Source: Luzula sylvatica (taxonomy: Eukaryota > Streptophyta > Magnoliopsida > Poales > Juncaceae). From it: a stretch of 64,000 nt of DNA. The stretch's first letter is position 1. Every line of letters starts with the position of its first letter. Positions 22,894 to 34,929 of the stretch are shown here, in pieces. The notes under the pieces were generated by a model that worked only from the letters and a program-made list of their open reading frames with translations, had not been told where the DNA came from and ran no database searches. The stretch spans positions 36,012,908-36,076,907 of the forward strand of contig OX326959.1 in NCBI GenBank assembly GCA_946800325.1, given 5' to 3'. The translations under genes were made by a program, and so were the position numbers.

Positions 22894-23127
22894 ATGTGCA
22901 CGAAATTGGAGACTAATTTTGGCATAGAAGCTTCTGAAGTTTTAAATTGGGTCTGATACTATAGAAGTACGAAATTGAAGCATGTTGGATCGAACTCCTC
23001 ACACATCAAGATTGCCGCGTTGAAATCTGACCAAGAAGAAAACGATGTATCCCAGCTCTTACTCACCAAATATGCGATGATGTTATTGGAAAGGTTTATA
23101 TCCTCCAACTTGCCATTTGTATGGACT
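22894..23127 (+). pseudogene. Gene fragment of unknown family with one in-frame stop
   Basis: An ATG frame reads MCTKLETNFGIEASEVLNWV, then TGA at 22954-22956, then YYRSTKLKHVGSNSSHIKIA, ALKSDQEENDVSQ and LLLTKYAMMLLERF. Composition is protein-like, unlike the AT-rich surroundings. A duplicated leader phrase, CTTCTCCAAGTAGCTCCCTC, occurs upstream at about 22793 and 22842. I do not recognise the family. Confidence 0.3.
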
Positions 23128-25142
23128 TAAAGATAGCGCACTCTAATTGTTCGATAAAATGTTTAAGTGAACTATCAACTATGTTTAATACCAATTCAAA
23201 TTAGTTTTCAAAATTAATAATCGAATAAATTTTAGTTAATTCATATTTATTTGTACTTTTTTCCTCTTATATGTCAACATTCATTTTGGATCTTATAGGA
23301 GATAGCAGGAGAGGAAATCTTGGAGGCGAACTAGTAAAGCATGAAGATGAATTTGGGGAGAAAGGAATGTATTTTCGTTCTTAAATGTAGTTAATATAAA
23401 GGCTGCAAATGATTTTTTTTTTTTTGCCTTGGTTATTCAATCGACATCATATTTGATTTTGTCAAATGTTTTTTTTTTTTACAAAAAAGTTAACAGAAGT
23501 GAAAGTGCGAGCTTTTCAGTTGTCATGTTATCTTGATATATTTTGTATGATAATTTGGAAAGTTCAACTTTTATATGATCTTTAATTTGCGATGATATAT
23601 ATGTGTTGCTCATTGTTAGAAGGGTGTTAAGTCCCGCGGAAAGCGTGAGGATTGACCCTAAAATTGTTCCTTTTATATACGCCTCGAAAATACATGTTTT
23701 TAAATTGCAAATGGTGATTATAAGTTCACTAATTTCATTTGTATGAGTATTTGAATACATGATCTTAAAGTTACAATCAAGTTTTCCTAAATAAAATTAC
23801 AACCAATTCGTCGAAAATTAACAAATTATAAAAAGAACACAAGTAAAAAATAAAATTTAAATTCGATAAAATATATAATAAAAATAACAAAGATCAGGTG
23901 TTAATATAATTTGTGCATAACTCAACAAAATTGAATGTACTTTCAACAATAAATACAAACATAATGATCGTATAAATTCTTCAAGGGACCATATTCAGAA
24001 TATAACCAATTACAACCATAAACCATGGTACACTCAGAACCAATCAGAAATTAACAAAATTACAACCCCTAAACCCTAAAGTCACTAAATCATTTGGATT
24101 CACAATCTCCAGTAATCTTCAGCCCTCTTGTTTAATTTAATTTGAAAGACTATTTTGTGCATCAATGAAATGGGTCGAACAAGTATATCAATTTCTTAGA
24201 AAAAGTTTTTTTTGCGTAATTTGCCATGAAATAACATGATATATTTTGATATAAATTTGATAATTTGCATAATTTCTGTCAAACCGAGTATGAATTTCAG
24301 CAATAAGTTGGATAATTAAAACAAGTCAACCTTAGATGTGCAATTTTTTTGAAATTAACCAGCAAAATAGATGATATAACCTGCAAAATCGAGGAAATAA
24401 CTTGCAAGATTTAGAAATAATGTAAATAACATGCAAATTAAGAATGCAAGTCGAGGAAATAACAGCATACATAATTTGATCAATCAACTGCAAATTAAGA
24501 AAAATGGTAAATAACCTGCAGAATCGTGGCTGGATTTCAGTATAAAACCTGAATACATAGGGAAAGAAGAATTGTCCTTTTAATAGTAAGTGCAAGAAGA
24601 GGAAATATCATTCAGACTTAGGAGAGGAAGTATGCTAAGATACGCATGCGACCCAAGGAAATACATTTTTTTGGGTGTATACATTATATTTCATACATTT
24701 TGTAGGGGTATACGTGATATTTTGAATAAATCGTGGCTGGATTTCAGTATTCATGACAGTTTCTGTTTAGGGGTATACGTGATATTTTGAGAATTTACGT
24801 AAACATGAAATTACCCCCTTGCCTGCAAAATTGAATATTTTTATAACAAACATTAATTTCTATAACAAACATTTTGTGGGTCCCTTGCTTTTGAACTTTT
24901 TTTTTTCTTTCCAAAAAATATGCACAAAAAGCTCCTGCATAAACAATTTTGCACAAACAATTTTTTTAACAACAATTTAAAAATTATTAAATAAATCATC
25001 TAGATTTCTTCACCATCATTTTGAATACTCGAAGTAAATCATCTAGATTTCTGATTTTTGTATCTAGCCCCAAAATTTTCGGAATTTTCATTATACAGCC
25101 ATAAATTTGATTCAATTGTATCAAGCATTTCCTCGTTAGAAA
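23128..25142. other. Intergenic with degenerate repeats
   Basis: No gene. From about 24360 to 24540 the word AAATAACCTGCAAAATCGAGG recurs in decayed form. TCGTGGCTGGATTTCAGTAT occurs at about 24524 and 24731, and GGGGTATACGTGATATTTTG at about 24707 and 24771, suggesting overlapping duplicated blocks. Confidence 0.5.
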
Positions 25143-25790
25143 CAAAAAAATCCGGACGGGTCCGGCAGTCCGGGCCCGCCCCCCGGCCCGGACCCGCGTG
25201 GGCCCGACCCCCCGGACCGGACCCGTGGGCCGGACCCCCCGGGCCGGACCCCGTGGGCCGGACCCGTGGGCCGGACCCCCCGGCCGGACCCGCGTGGGCC
25301 GACCCCCCGGGCCGGACCCGCGTGGGCCGACCCCCCGGGCCGGACCCGCATTGGCCCGACCCCCCGGGCCGGACCCGCATTGGCCCGACCCCCCAGGGCC
25401 GGACCCGCGCGGGCCCGACCCCCCCGGGCCGGACCCCGCGCGGGCCCGACCCCCCCGGGCCGGACCCCGCGCGGGCCCGACCCCCCCGGGCCGGACCCCG
25501 AGCGGGCCCGACCCCCCCGTGCCGGACCCGCGCGGGCCCGACCCCCCCGGGCCGGACCCGCGCGGGCCGGACCCGCGCGGGCCGGACCTGCGTGGGCCCG
25601 ACCCCCCCGGGCCCGACCCCCCCGGGCCGGACCTGCGTGGGCCGGACCCCCCCGGGCCGGACCCGCGTGGGCCCGCCCCCTCCCGGGCCGGACCCGCGTG
25701 GGCCCGCCCCCTCCCGGGCCGGACCCGCGTGGGCCCGCCCCCTCCCGGGCCGGACCCGCGTGGGCCCGACCCCCTCCACCAGCTCCGCCA
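25143..25790. repeat. Very GC-rich minisatellite, ~650 bp
   Basis: Tandem, slightly variable copies of a unit built from GGGCCGGACCCGCGTGGGCC and CGACCCCCC, mostly 23-30 bp long, about 25 copies. G and C exceed 80% in a region that is otherwise about 70% AT. The left part is irregular and the right end has three nearly identical copies with CCCGCCCCCTCCC. Because CGG/CCG words lack stop codons, long Pro/Gly/Arg frames stay open on both strands; I do not regard these as genes. Confidence 0.9.
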
Positions 25791-25860
25791 ACCTGCACCT
25801 GCATGAACACACATAAAATACACGCACACACAGACGCACCATACAGTACATGCATCATAC

Positions 25861-25887
25861 AGACACACACACACACACACACACACC
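25861..25887. repeat. (AC)n microsatellite
   Basis: A run of AC dinucleotides about 70 bp after the GC minisatellite, within a broader CA-rich stretch. Confidence 0.9.
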
Positions 25888-25996
25888 ATGCAGTTCATGC
25901 ATTTTATACATCACACAGAGTCACACTAATACATTTTATACACATCACTGAGTGAGATTGTTCTGCCACATTGACGAGCAACTTCGATTCTTCGAA

Positions 25997-26235
25997 TCAA
26001 CACGACGCATAAAAGCCGTAACCTCGCTGCTGACCGGAACATTCTCCGAATCTTGGCCTACAAAACCATATTTATTAATTAGATTCTTCATTGCTGTACA
26101 CCTTAAAAAATAAACCACATATAATGAAAAAATGGTATAAAAAGGCTGTGCTCACTTGAAGAACCAGACATTTCTGATGCTTGTCATAATAATCGTCGAG
26201 TCTGCCGGGTTGCAAGAACGTCTAGTTGAATCCAT
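25997..26235 (-). other. Possible two-exon gene fragment, frame uncertain
   Basis: On the minus strand a GTGAGC donor (26150-26155) and a TTTTGTAG acceptor ending at 26058 would join two short segments. From ATG at 26235 the joined frame reads MDSTRRSCNPADSTIIMTSI, RNVWFFKPRFGECSG and QQRGYGFYASC. A competing frame from an inner ATG gives MSGSSSQDSENVPVSSEVTA followed by FMRRVDSKNRS. Both stay open through the join, so the segment looks protein-derived, but I recognise no family. Confidence 0.2.
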
Positions 26236-26824
26236 CCTTCTAAAGAAATTAAAAAAAAAAGTAAGTATATTTTATCCTAGTAATGATCAAATCGAAATTT
26301 TGCAACAAAAAAGACCCTTTGAAACAAAAATATCCATCAATTCATTCTTCATAATTTTTGCAAGTGGAAACTTTTTGTCTAAATTGGTAAATCTAATACT
26401 GATAAAGAAATTGTCTAAAATAGGACAACACAGGGTCCAAAATTTAAGAAGAGAAATTGCTTAAATTGCAGTGCCTAATCTAATGCTTAAAACAAGAAGA
26501 AATAGTGTCTAAATAGAAAAAAAGAAAAGGTAGAAACTTGCAAAATAGTCCCTGCAGATATATTTTTATTTTTATCAAAAGCCCGTAGGCATGGTATTTA
26601 AGAAGCAGAAAAAGGGCTTAAAAGCCCAGTGTACATGGTTATATTATATTGAAAGAAAAGAATCACCACCAAAAAGGAGTGATTACGATAAAGTTTTTTG
26701 CAGGATTTTAGTAATCCAAATAAGTATTTGGGCCTTTCGAAAGTTTTCACAATAAAAATAGCCCTGAGAAGGAAAGAGGAAAGAATATGGTATACCTGAT
26801 TAGGATTGGAAAATGTTGTACATA

Positions 26825-27048
26825 CACAACTCCCCTCCCCCCAATGCCTTGATGACGTGGATAGCGCTTAACACCTCAAGAATTAGCACACAAATACATG
26901 ATTTAACATCTTAATTTGCGCTTTTATTATCTTATGTTATGATTAAACACCCAAATAAGGTGTTAAATCATAAATTTGTGTGTTAATTCTTGAGGTGTTA
27001 AGCGGTATCCATGTCATCAAGGATGTTGGTGTAGGTTTGGGGGGTTGT
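26825..27048. mobile_element. MITE, ~224 bp
   Basis: Long terminal inverted repeats of about 70 bp. The left end ACAACTCCCCTCCCCCC leads through CCTTGATGACGTGGATAGCG and CTTAACACCTCAAGAATTAG. The inverted right end reads ACAACCCCCCAAACCTAC, CCTTGATGACATGGATACCG and CTTAACACCTCAAGAATTAA. No coding sequence. The CCTTGATGA phrase is shared with the element at 5519-5756. Confidence 0.75.
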
Positions 27049-27231
27049 ACATCACTACTCATTAGGATTAGGCTATCTTCTCTTGATTCTTGTTTCTAAA
27101 TGCCACAGTCGCCAATTTCATGTTTCCGCATTATTCGGGGAGAATATCATCAGGCTTCTCGCTCTGCCTGAGATGAGAGATTTTGGAATCTAGAAGAACG
27201 GAGATGCTTTGAGTAACTCGTCATTACTTGC

Positions 27232-27380
27232 GCTGAGAAGAGACGAAGCTGAAACTAGAGTATTGTGAATTTGTGCTGAGAAGAGACGAAGCTGAAACTA
27301 GAGTATTGTGAATTTGTGCTGAGAAGAGACGAAGCTGAAACTAGAGTATTGTGAATTTGTGCTGAGAAGAGGAGAAGCAG
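27232..27380. repeat. 43-bp tandem repeat, ~3.4 copies
   Basis: The unit starts GCTGAGAAGAGACGAAGCTG and ends GTATTGTGAATTTGT. Copies at 27232, 27275 and 27318 are identical or nearly so, followed by a partial copy at 27361. Near-identity implies recent expansion. Confidence 0.93.
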
Positions 27381-27432
27381 AAATGAGCGAGTAAGGGGAA
27401 GGGGATATATATAACGGCTCATTTAGGATCTC

Positions 27433-27477
27433 CCAACGTTCGATTTTCCAACGTTCGATTTTCCAACGTTCGGATTT
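27433..27477. repeat. 15-bp tandem repeat, 3 copies
   Basis: CCAACGTTCGATTTT occurs at 27433 and 27448 and with small changes at 27463. On the minus strand it reads ERWKI repeated, which explains a short open frame there. Confidence 0.85.
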
Positions 27478-27499
27478 CAAATTATGACCGTTGGAGAAC

Positions 27500-29154
27500 A
27501 ATCTTCTCCAGTTCGTAGATAACTGGATTAAGCAGCACATGATCTATGCAAAAAAGAGGGGCTATTTTGTAAAAGGAGAGGATACAGTCTTGTGTGTTTC
27601 TGATTTTGCATGGTCCCTTTCTTATGTTTTTCCAATCCTTTATATCAATTCTAATCAGGAGATAATTAATTACCTTCAGGCAAAAGTTAAATCAATTATT
27701 TGTGTTCAATTATTTATTATAATTTATATTATCTATCCTTCAATTTTAATTCTTAGCAAAAGTTAAATCAATTAAACATTTAATCCTCAATCAATCGAGT
27801 GCCATTTTTACCCAATTGGAAGCGGAATATTCAATTTAGCTGCAATCTTGTAATTTATTTTGCGTTTGCAAAAGAAACAGATTTCATAAATCATATTTGC
27901 ACGGAGCTCCATTACAATGCTGCAATGCGACGAGGTAAATTTTTCATTTTCATCCCTCCACTTTAATTTATGGAAATTTCATTTTCACTCCCCGATTGTA
28001 TACAAACTGTGTCTGTTTTATTTTTCGTTTCAGATAATTATGGTAGTACCATAGTGCTATGGTAATACCGTACCGTAATAATAAGTTGCTAGGAATACCG
28101 GCGCAATTTTGAAACGTCTATGGTTATCTAAGCAAGAAATACCCGATTAGGATCGATTCAAAGAAGTTATTATCTTACCGATTCTTCCCTAATTTTGTTT
28201 CTAATTTTTGTGAAACCCTAGTTTTATTCTAATTTTCATCATACTCAAAACCCTAATTCGGATTTTGATTAGGTGGGGGCGAAATGATCAGCGGAGGAGT
28301 ACGCCAAGAATATTCCAAAAGATTGTGCCGGACCCCTTCAAGGTGAGTGTGAACAGAATATTCCAAAAGATTCCTCTAAAATTTTATTTTTAAAATGTTA
28401 AATAAATAAGAAATGACTAAAATACCCTTCAGATTTGAAGCAAGGACTCGGCTCGAGCAGTAGGGCTTGGAGCTGATGCAAATTTCGCTCAAAGGTTGAA
28501 ATTATTTACATTTTTAATCTTTTATAGGACGAACCATTTATACACGAAAGTTTTTTTTCTATCCTAAAAGTGCGAATTTACGATCCTGCCCTTGGAAATT
28601 TTAATCATCGTGCAGGACAAACCATTTTTAATCCTTTCAAGATTTTTTTCACAGAATATTTCATTTTCACAAAATATTTCAAAAGATTCCTCCAATTTTT
28701 TTGTTTTTAAAATGATAAATAAATATGAAATGACTAAAATGCCCTTCAACTAATATAACAGATTTAATTTCCAAGAAAAAATTTGCTGTTTTTTATTCAT
28801 TGTATATTGTTGTAGTCTCAAGTGAAAATTTATTGTAAGAAAATCAAAATCAAAATTACAGTAGCGTCAAATTAAGGAAATGATAACTCTTCATACATAA
28901 TGTGGTCTACAAGTAAATAAAAAGTTGGGTTTAAATTTGAAGAAAATAGAATGTAAACGTGGAGTCTTCTGATTGGAGACAGAGGCAAGAGTCATGGAAA
29001 TGATGAGAACTATGACTATTAACAGACACCAATTTAACAACAATTTCAATTTCAATCCAGCACACAATACAGATTTTATTTAATTGAATGGTAAATAAAG
29101 TGTACATAATAAGTTAACCCCCAAATTCCCAATTGACTTGTTCTTTGCAGGGGA
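27500..29154. other. Intergenic, possible gene remnants
   Basis: No intact gene. A ~72-bp block is duplicated: 28361-28432 (TTCCAAAAGATTCCTCT...AAATACCCTTCAG) and 28678-28750 (TTCAAAAGATTCCTCC...AAATGCCCTTCAAC). Near 28270-28345 a stretch ending CCTTCAAG before GTGAGT looks like the end of an exon, but no family is recognisable. Confidence 0.45.
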
Positions 29155-29162
29155 GCCTCAGT

Positions 29163-29762
29163 TAGGGGTGTCAACGGTTCGGATCCGGTTCGGATAGTGG
29201 TCATACCAGATCCATATCCATATTGTCGGATCCGGATACGGTTCGGATAATAAACGGATACGGATACGGTTCGGATATTGTCGGATACGGATACGGATAT
29301 GATTCTGTTTCGGATATTAAAACGGATATTATGTTATCATAACGTAACTTACTTTTTAACTATAAATATATATAATTTATGACATGAACGATAAATATGA
29401 TTATATTTAAACATAATTTTACGATTGTGAGTTAAATCATTTACAAATCATTAATTTGTATATGATTTTTCAACTAATATCAAATATAATACATAAAAAT
29501 AATATATAATATGAGTATCCGGATCCGATTTCGGATACTCGAATCTAGTTTCGAGTATCCGGATCCTAAAAATACCCGGATCCGGAACACGGATCCGGTT
29601 CCCGCACCAAAACCGAATATCGAATCCGGTTCCGGATCTTAAAATTAGCAACCAGATACATATTCGGATCCACTCGGATTCGGATATTTTTTTCGAATCC
29701 GGATATTTTTTCGGATACGGTTCGGGTCGGTTCGGGCAATATCCACACCATTGACATCCCTA
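29163..29762. mobile_element. hAT-type non-autonomous element, 600 bp, perfect 8-bp TSD
   Basis: Starts TAGGGGTGTCAACGGTTCGG; the inverted right end reads TAGGGATGTCAATGGTG. GCCTCAGT is repeated exactly on both sides (29155-29162 and 29763-29770). Sub-terminal CGGATAC/CGGATCC words are repeated many times in both halves around an AT-rich centre, the same design as 15134-16029 but about 300 bp shorter. No transposase. Confidence 0.88.
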
Positions 29763-29770
29763 GCCTCAGT

Positions 29771-30394
29771 TTGACCAGGCTGTTAACACTAACACAATAA
29801 GAAATTGTATCAAAGTATATATTGTTGAGCCTCAATCAATACTAACACTAACACAAGAAAATTAAACCAAATCAGCTTTACGAGTCAAACTTTTCAAATT
29901 GAAAAAAATTTGAACATTGATACAAAGAATATGATTTAGCCCAAACTTAACTGGAAATACATAACAAAATTGTAATCTTACCCTACATATAAAATAAAAT
30001 AAATAATAATAAAATGCATCCAATGAAATTCATACATAACTTAGGAAATGGAAACTATATTACATTAGTTGTATTAGGTCCGAGTTGCATACAAATGTGA
30101 CTTGGGAGAATTGAGCAAATAGGCAAAGGGCGATTAGGCCTAGGTTTCGCCTTTCAATTTCGGCCCGTCGCTCGTCCCAAGAGGGAAGCACCACGTCGCC
30201 GGTAAGGTTCTTCTGTCGGCTGGCGCTGTTTTTTGTTTTGTTTTTTTGTTTGGTCGTGAAAGTGATAAGAGAGAAAGGAGGGGGAGAGTTATTTAGCAAA
30301 ACAACAGTAAAAGGAGACGTGACCAAGTGTGAAAAAGAGACAATGTTTAGATTTAGTACTATCTTAGAATAATGCTTGTCCTTCCTATAGGAAA
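29771..30394. other. Transition to satellite
   Basis: No clear gene. On the minus strand about 30090-30240 reads SASRQKNLTGDVVLPSWDER then RAEIERRNLGLIALC, locally protein-like, but the open frame runs on into satellite DNA. Possibly the truncated 5' part of a lost gene. Confidence 0.4.
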
Positions 30395-33300
30395 GTTTGT
30401 TTTTCGATTCAAAACAAGATTTTAACGCTTTGAGGAGTTCCAATAACATGTTTTTAGATCATTTGTATCGTATATTTTACTACATAAATTTTCACCAAAT
30501 TTCACAAACACTAAGAAAATTTGTTTTTCGATTCAAAACAAGATTTTAACGCTTTGAGCAGTTCGAATAATGTGTTTTTAGATCATTTGTATCGTATATT
30601 TTACAACATAATTTTTCACCAAATTTCACAAACACCAAGAAAGTTTGTTTTTCGATTCAAAACAAGATTTTAACGATTTGAGGAGTTCAAATAACGTGTT
30701 TTTAGATTATTTGTATCGTATCTTTTACTTCATAATTTTTCACCAAATTTCACAAACACTAGGAAATTTTGTTTTTTGATTCAAAACAAGATTTTAACGC
30801 TTTGAGGAGTTCAAATAACATGTTTTTAGATCATATGTATCGTATCTTTTACTACATAACTTTTCACCAAATTTCACAAACACTAAGAAAGTTTGTTTTT
30901 CGATTCAAAACAAAATTTTAAGGCTTTGAGGAGTTCAAATAACGTGTTTTTAGATCATTTGTATCGTATCTTTTACTACATAAATTTTCACCAAATTTTA
31001 CAAACACTAAGTCAGTTTGTTTTTCAATTCAAAACAAGATTTTAACGTTATGAGAAGTTCAAATCACGTGTTTTTAGATCATTTGTATCGTATATTTTAC
31101 TACATAACTTTTCACCAAATTTCACAAACACTAAGAAATTTTGTTTTTCGATTCAAAACAAGATTTTAACGCTTTGAGAAGCTCAAATAACGTGTTTTTA
31201 GATCATTTGTATCGTATCTTTTACTACGTAACTTTTCACAAAATTTTACAAACACTAAGAAAGTTTGTTTTTCGATTCAAAACAAACTTTTAACGCTTTG
31301 TGGAGTTCAAATAACGTGTTTTTGGATCATTTGTATCGTATCTTTTACTATATTACTTTTCACCAAATTTCACAAACACTAAGAAAGTTTGTTTTTCGAT
31401 CCAAAACAAGATTTTAACGCTTTGAGGAGTTCAAATAACGTGTTTTTAGATCATTTGTATCGTATCTTTTACTACATAACTTTTCACAAAATTTCACAAA
31501 CACTAAGAAAGTTTGTTTTTCGATTCAAAACAAGATTTTAACGCTTTGAGGAATTCCAATAACCTGTTTTTAGATCATTTGTATCGTATCTTTTACTACA
31601 TAACTTTCCACCAAATTTTACAAACACTAAGAAATTTTTTTTTCGATTCAAAACAAACTTTTAACGTTTTGATGAGTTCAAATAACGTGTTTTTATATAA
31701 TTTGTATCGTATCTTTTACTATATAACATTTCACCAAATTTCACAAACACTAAGAAAGTTTGTTTTTCGATTCAAAACAAGATTTTAACGCTTTGAGGAG
31801 TTCAAATAACGTGTTTTTAGATCATTTGTATCGTATCATTTACTACATAACTTTTCACCAAATTTCACAAACACTAAGAAAGTTTGTTTTTCGATTCAAA
31901 ACAAGATTTTTACGATTTGAGCAGTTCGAATAACCTGTTTTTAGATCATTTGTATCGTATCTTTTACTACATAACTTTTCACCAAATTTCACACACTAAG
32001 AAAGTTTGTTTTTCGAGTCAAAACGAGATTTTAACGCTTTGAGGAGTTCCAATAACCTGTTTTTAGATCATTTGTATCGTATCTTTTACTACATAACTTT
32101 CCACCAAATTTCACAAACACCAAGAAAGTTTGTTTTTCGATTCAAAACAAACTTTTAACGCTTCGAGGAGTTCAAATAACGTGTTTTTAGATCATTTGTA
32201 TCGCATCTTTTACTACATAACTTTTCACCAAATTTTACAAACACTAAGAAAATTTGTTTTTCGATTCAAAACAAGATTTTAACGTTTTGAGGAGTTCAAA
32301 ATAACATGTTTTTAGATCATTTGTATCGTATCTTTTACTACATAACTTTTCACCAAATTTCACAAACACTAAGAAAGTTTGTTTTTCGATTCAAAACACA
32401 CTTTTAACGCTTTGAGGAGTTCAAATAACGTGTTTTTAGATCATTTGTATCGTATCTTTTACTACATAACTTTTCACCAAATTTCACAAACACTAAGAAA
32501 GTTTGTTTTTTGTTTCAAAACAAGATTTTAACGCTTTGAGGAGTTCAAATAATGTGTTTTTAGATCATTTGTATCGTATCTTTTACTACATAACTTTTCA
32601 CCAAATTTCACAAACACCAAGAAAGTTTGTTTTTCGATTCAATACAAGATTTTAAGGCTTTGAGGAGTTCAAATAACCTGTTTTTAGATCATTTGTATCG
32701 TATCTTTTACTAAATAACTTTTCACCAAATTTCACAAGCACTAAGAATTTTTGTTTTTCGATTCAAAACAAGATTTTAACGTTTTGAGTAGTTCAAATAA
32801 CATGTTTTAAGATCATTTGTATCGTATCTTTTACTACATATATTTTCACCAAATTTTACAAACTCTAAGTCAGTTTGTTTTCCGATTCAAAACAAGATTT
32901 TAACGCTTTGAGGAGTTCAAATAACGTGTTTTTAGATCATTTGTATCGTATATTTTACTACATAACTTTTCACCAAATTTCACAAACACTAATAAAGTTT
33001 GTTTTTCGATTCAAAACTAGATTTTAACGCTTTGAGGAGTTCAAATAACATGTTTTTAGATCATTTGTATCGTATCTTTTACTACATAACTTTTCACCAA
33101 ATTTCACAAACACCAAGAAAGTTTGTTTTTCGATTCAAAACAAGATTTTAACGCTTTGAGGAGTTCAAATAACGTGTTTTTAGATCATTTGTATCGTATC
33201 TTTTACTACATAACTCTTCACCAAATTTCTCAAACACTAAGAAAGTTTGTTTTTCGATTCAAAACAAGATTTTAACGCTTTGAGGAGTTCAAATAATGTG

Positions 33301-34929
33301 TTTTTAGATCATTTGTATCGTATCTTTTACTACATAACTTTTCACAAAATTTCACAAACACTAAGAAATTTTGTTTTTCGATTCAAAACAAGATTTTAAC
33401 GCTTTGAGGAGTTCAAATACCATGTTTTTAGATCATTTGTATCGTATCTTTTACTACATACATTTTCACCAAATTTTACAAACACTAAGTCAGTTTGTTT
33501 TCCGATTCAAAACAAGATTTTAACGCTTTGATGAGTTCAAATAACGTGTTTTTAGATCATTTGTATCGTATCTTCTACTACATAACTTTTCACCAAATTA
33601 CACAAACACTAAGAAAGTTTGTTTTTCGATTCAAAACAAGATTTTAACGCTTGGAGGAGCTCAAATAACGTGTTTTTAGATCATTTGTATCGTATCTTTT
33701 CCTACATAACTTTTCACCAAATTTCATAAACACTAAGAAAGTTTGTTTTTCAATTCAAAATAAGATTTTATCGCTTTGAGGAATTCCAATAACCTGTGTT
33801 TAGATCATTTGTATCGTATCTTTTACAACATAACTTTCCACCAAATTTTACAAACACTAAGAAAGTTTTTTTTTCGATTCAAAACAAACTTTTAACGCTT
33901 TGAGGAGTTCAAATAACGTGTTTTTAGATCATTTGTATCGTATCTTTTACTACATAACTTTTCACAAAATTTCACATACACTAAGAAAGTTTGTTTTTCG
34001 ATTCAAAACAAGATTTTAACGCTTTGAGGAATTCCAATAACCTGTTTTTTGATCACTTGTATCGTATCTTTTACTACATAACTTTCCACCAAATTTTACA
34101 AACAGTAAGAAAGTTTGTTTTTCGATTCAAAACAAACTTTTAACGCTTTGAGGAGTTCGAATAACCTGTTTTTAGATCATTTGTATCGTATCTTTTACTA
34201 TATTACTTTTCACCAAATTTCACAAGCACTAAGAAAGTTTGTTTTTCGATTCAAAACGAGATTTTAACGCTTTGAGGAGTTCCAATAACCTGTTTTTAGA
34301 TCATTTGTATCGTATCTTTTACTACATAACTTTCCACCAAATTTCTTAAACACCAAGAAAGTTTGTTTTTCGATTCAAAACAAGATTTTTACGCTTTGAG
34401 CAGTTCGAATAACCTGTTTTTAGATCATTTGTATCGTATCTTTTACTACATAACTTTTTCACCAAATTTCACAAACACTAAGAAAGTTTGTTTTTCGATT
34501 CAAAACAAGATTTTAACGCTTTGAGGAGTTCAAATAATGTGTTTTTAGATCATTTGTATCGTATCTTTTACTACATAACTTTTCACCAAATTTCACAAAC
34601 ACTAAGAAAGTTTGTTTTTCGATTCAAAACAAGATTTTTTAACGCTTTGAGGAGTTCAAATAACCTGTTTTTAGATCATTTGTATCGTATCTTTTACTAC
34701 ACAACTTTTCACCAAATTTCACAAACACTAGGAAAGTTTGTTTTTCGATTCAAAACAAGATTTTAACGCTTTGAGGAGTTCCAATAACATGTTTTTAGAT
34801 CATTTGTATCGTATCTTTTACTACATAACTTTCCACCAAATTTCACAAACACCAAGAAAGTTTGTTTTTCGATTCAAAACAAGATTTTTACGCTTTGAGC
34901 AGTTCGAATAACCTGTTTTTAGATCATTT

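Noticed and set aside
23479..23760. 93-aa minus-strand frame
   Set aside because: It is protein-like in part, but has no recognisable motif and no gene context. I could not support it as a gene.
24996..25955. Long overlapping frames (200-300 aa) on both strands, rich in Pro, Gly and Arg
   Set aside because: They come from the GC minisatellite, whose units lack stop codons in several frames. Frames overlap on both strands with no start context or conserved domain.
27298..27766. 80-aa minus-strand frame (ERWKI repeats) and 91-aa plus-strand frame
   Set aside because: The first is the 15-bp and 43-bp tandem repeats translated. The second is unsupported by motif or context.
29451..29835. Two minus-strand frames of 66 and 89 aa
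   Set aside because: They lie in and across the right end of the hAT element at 29163-29762.
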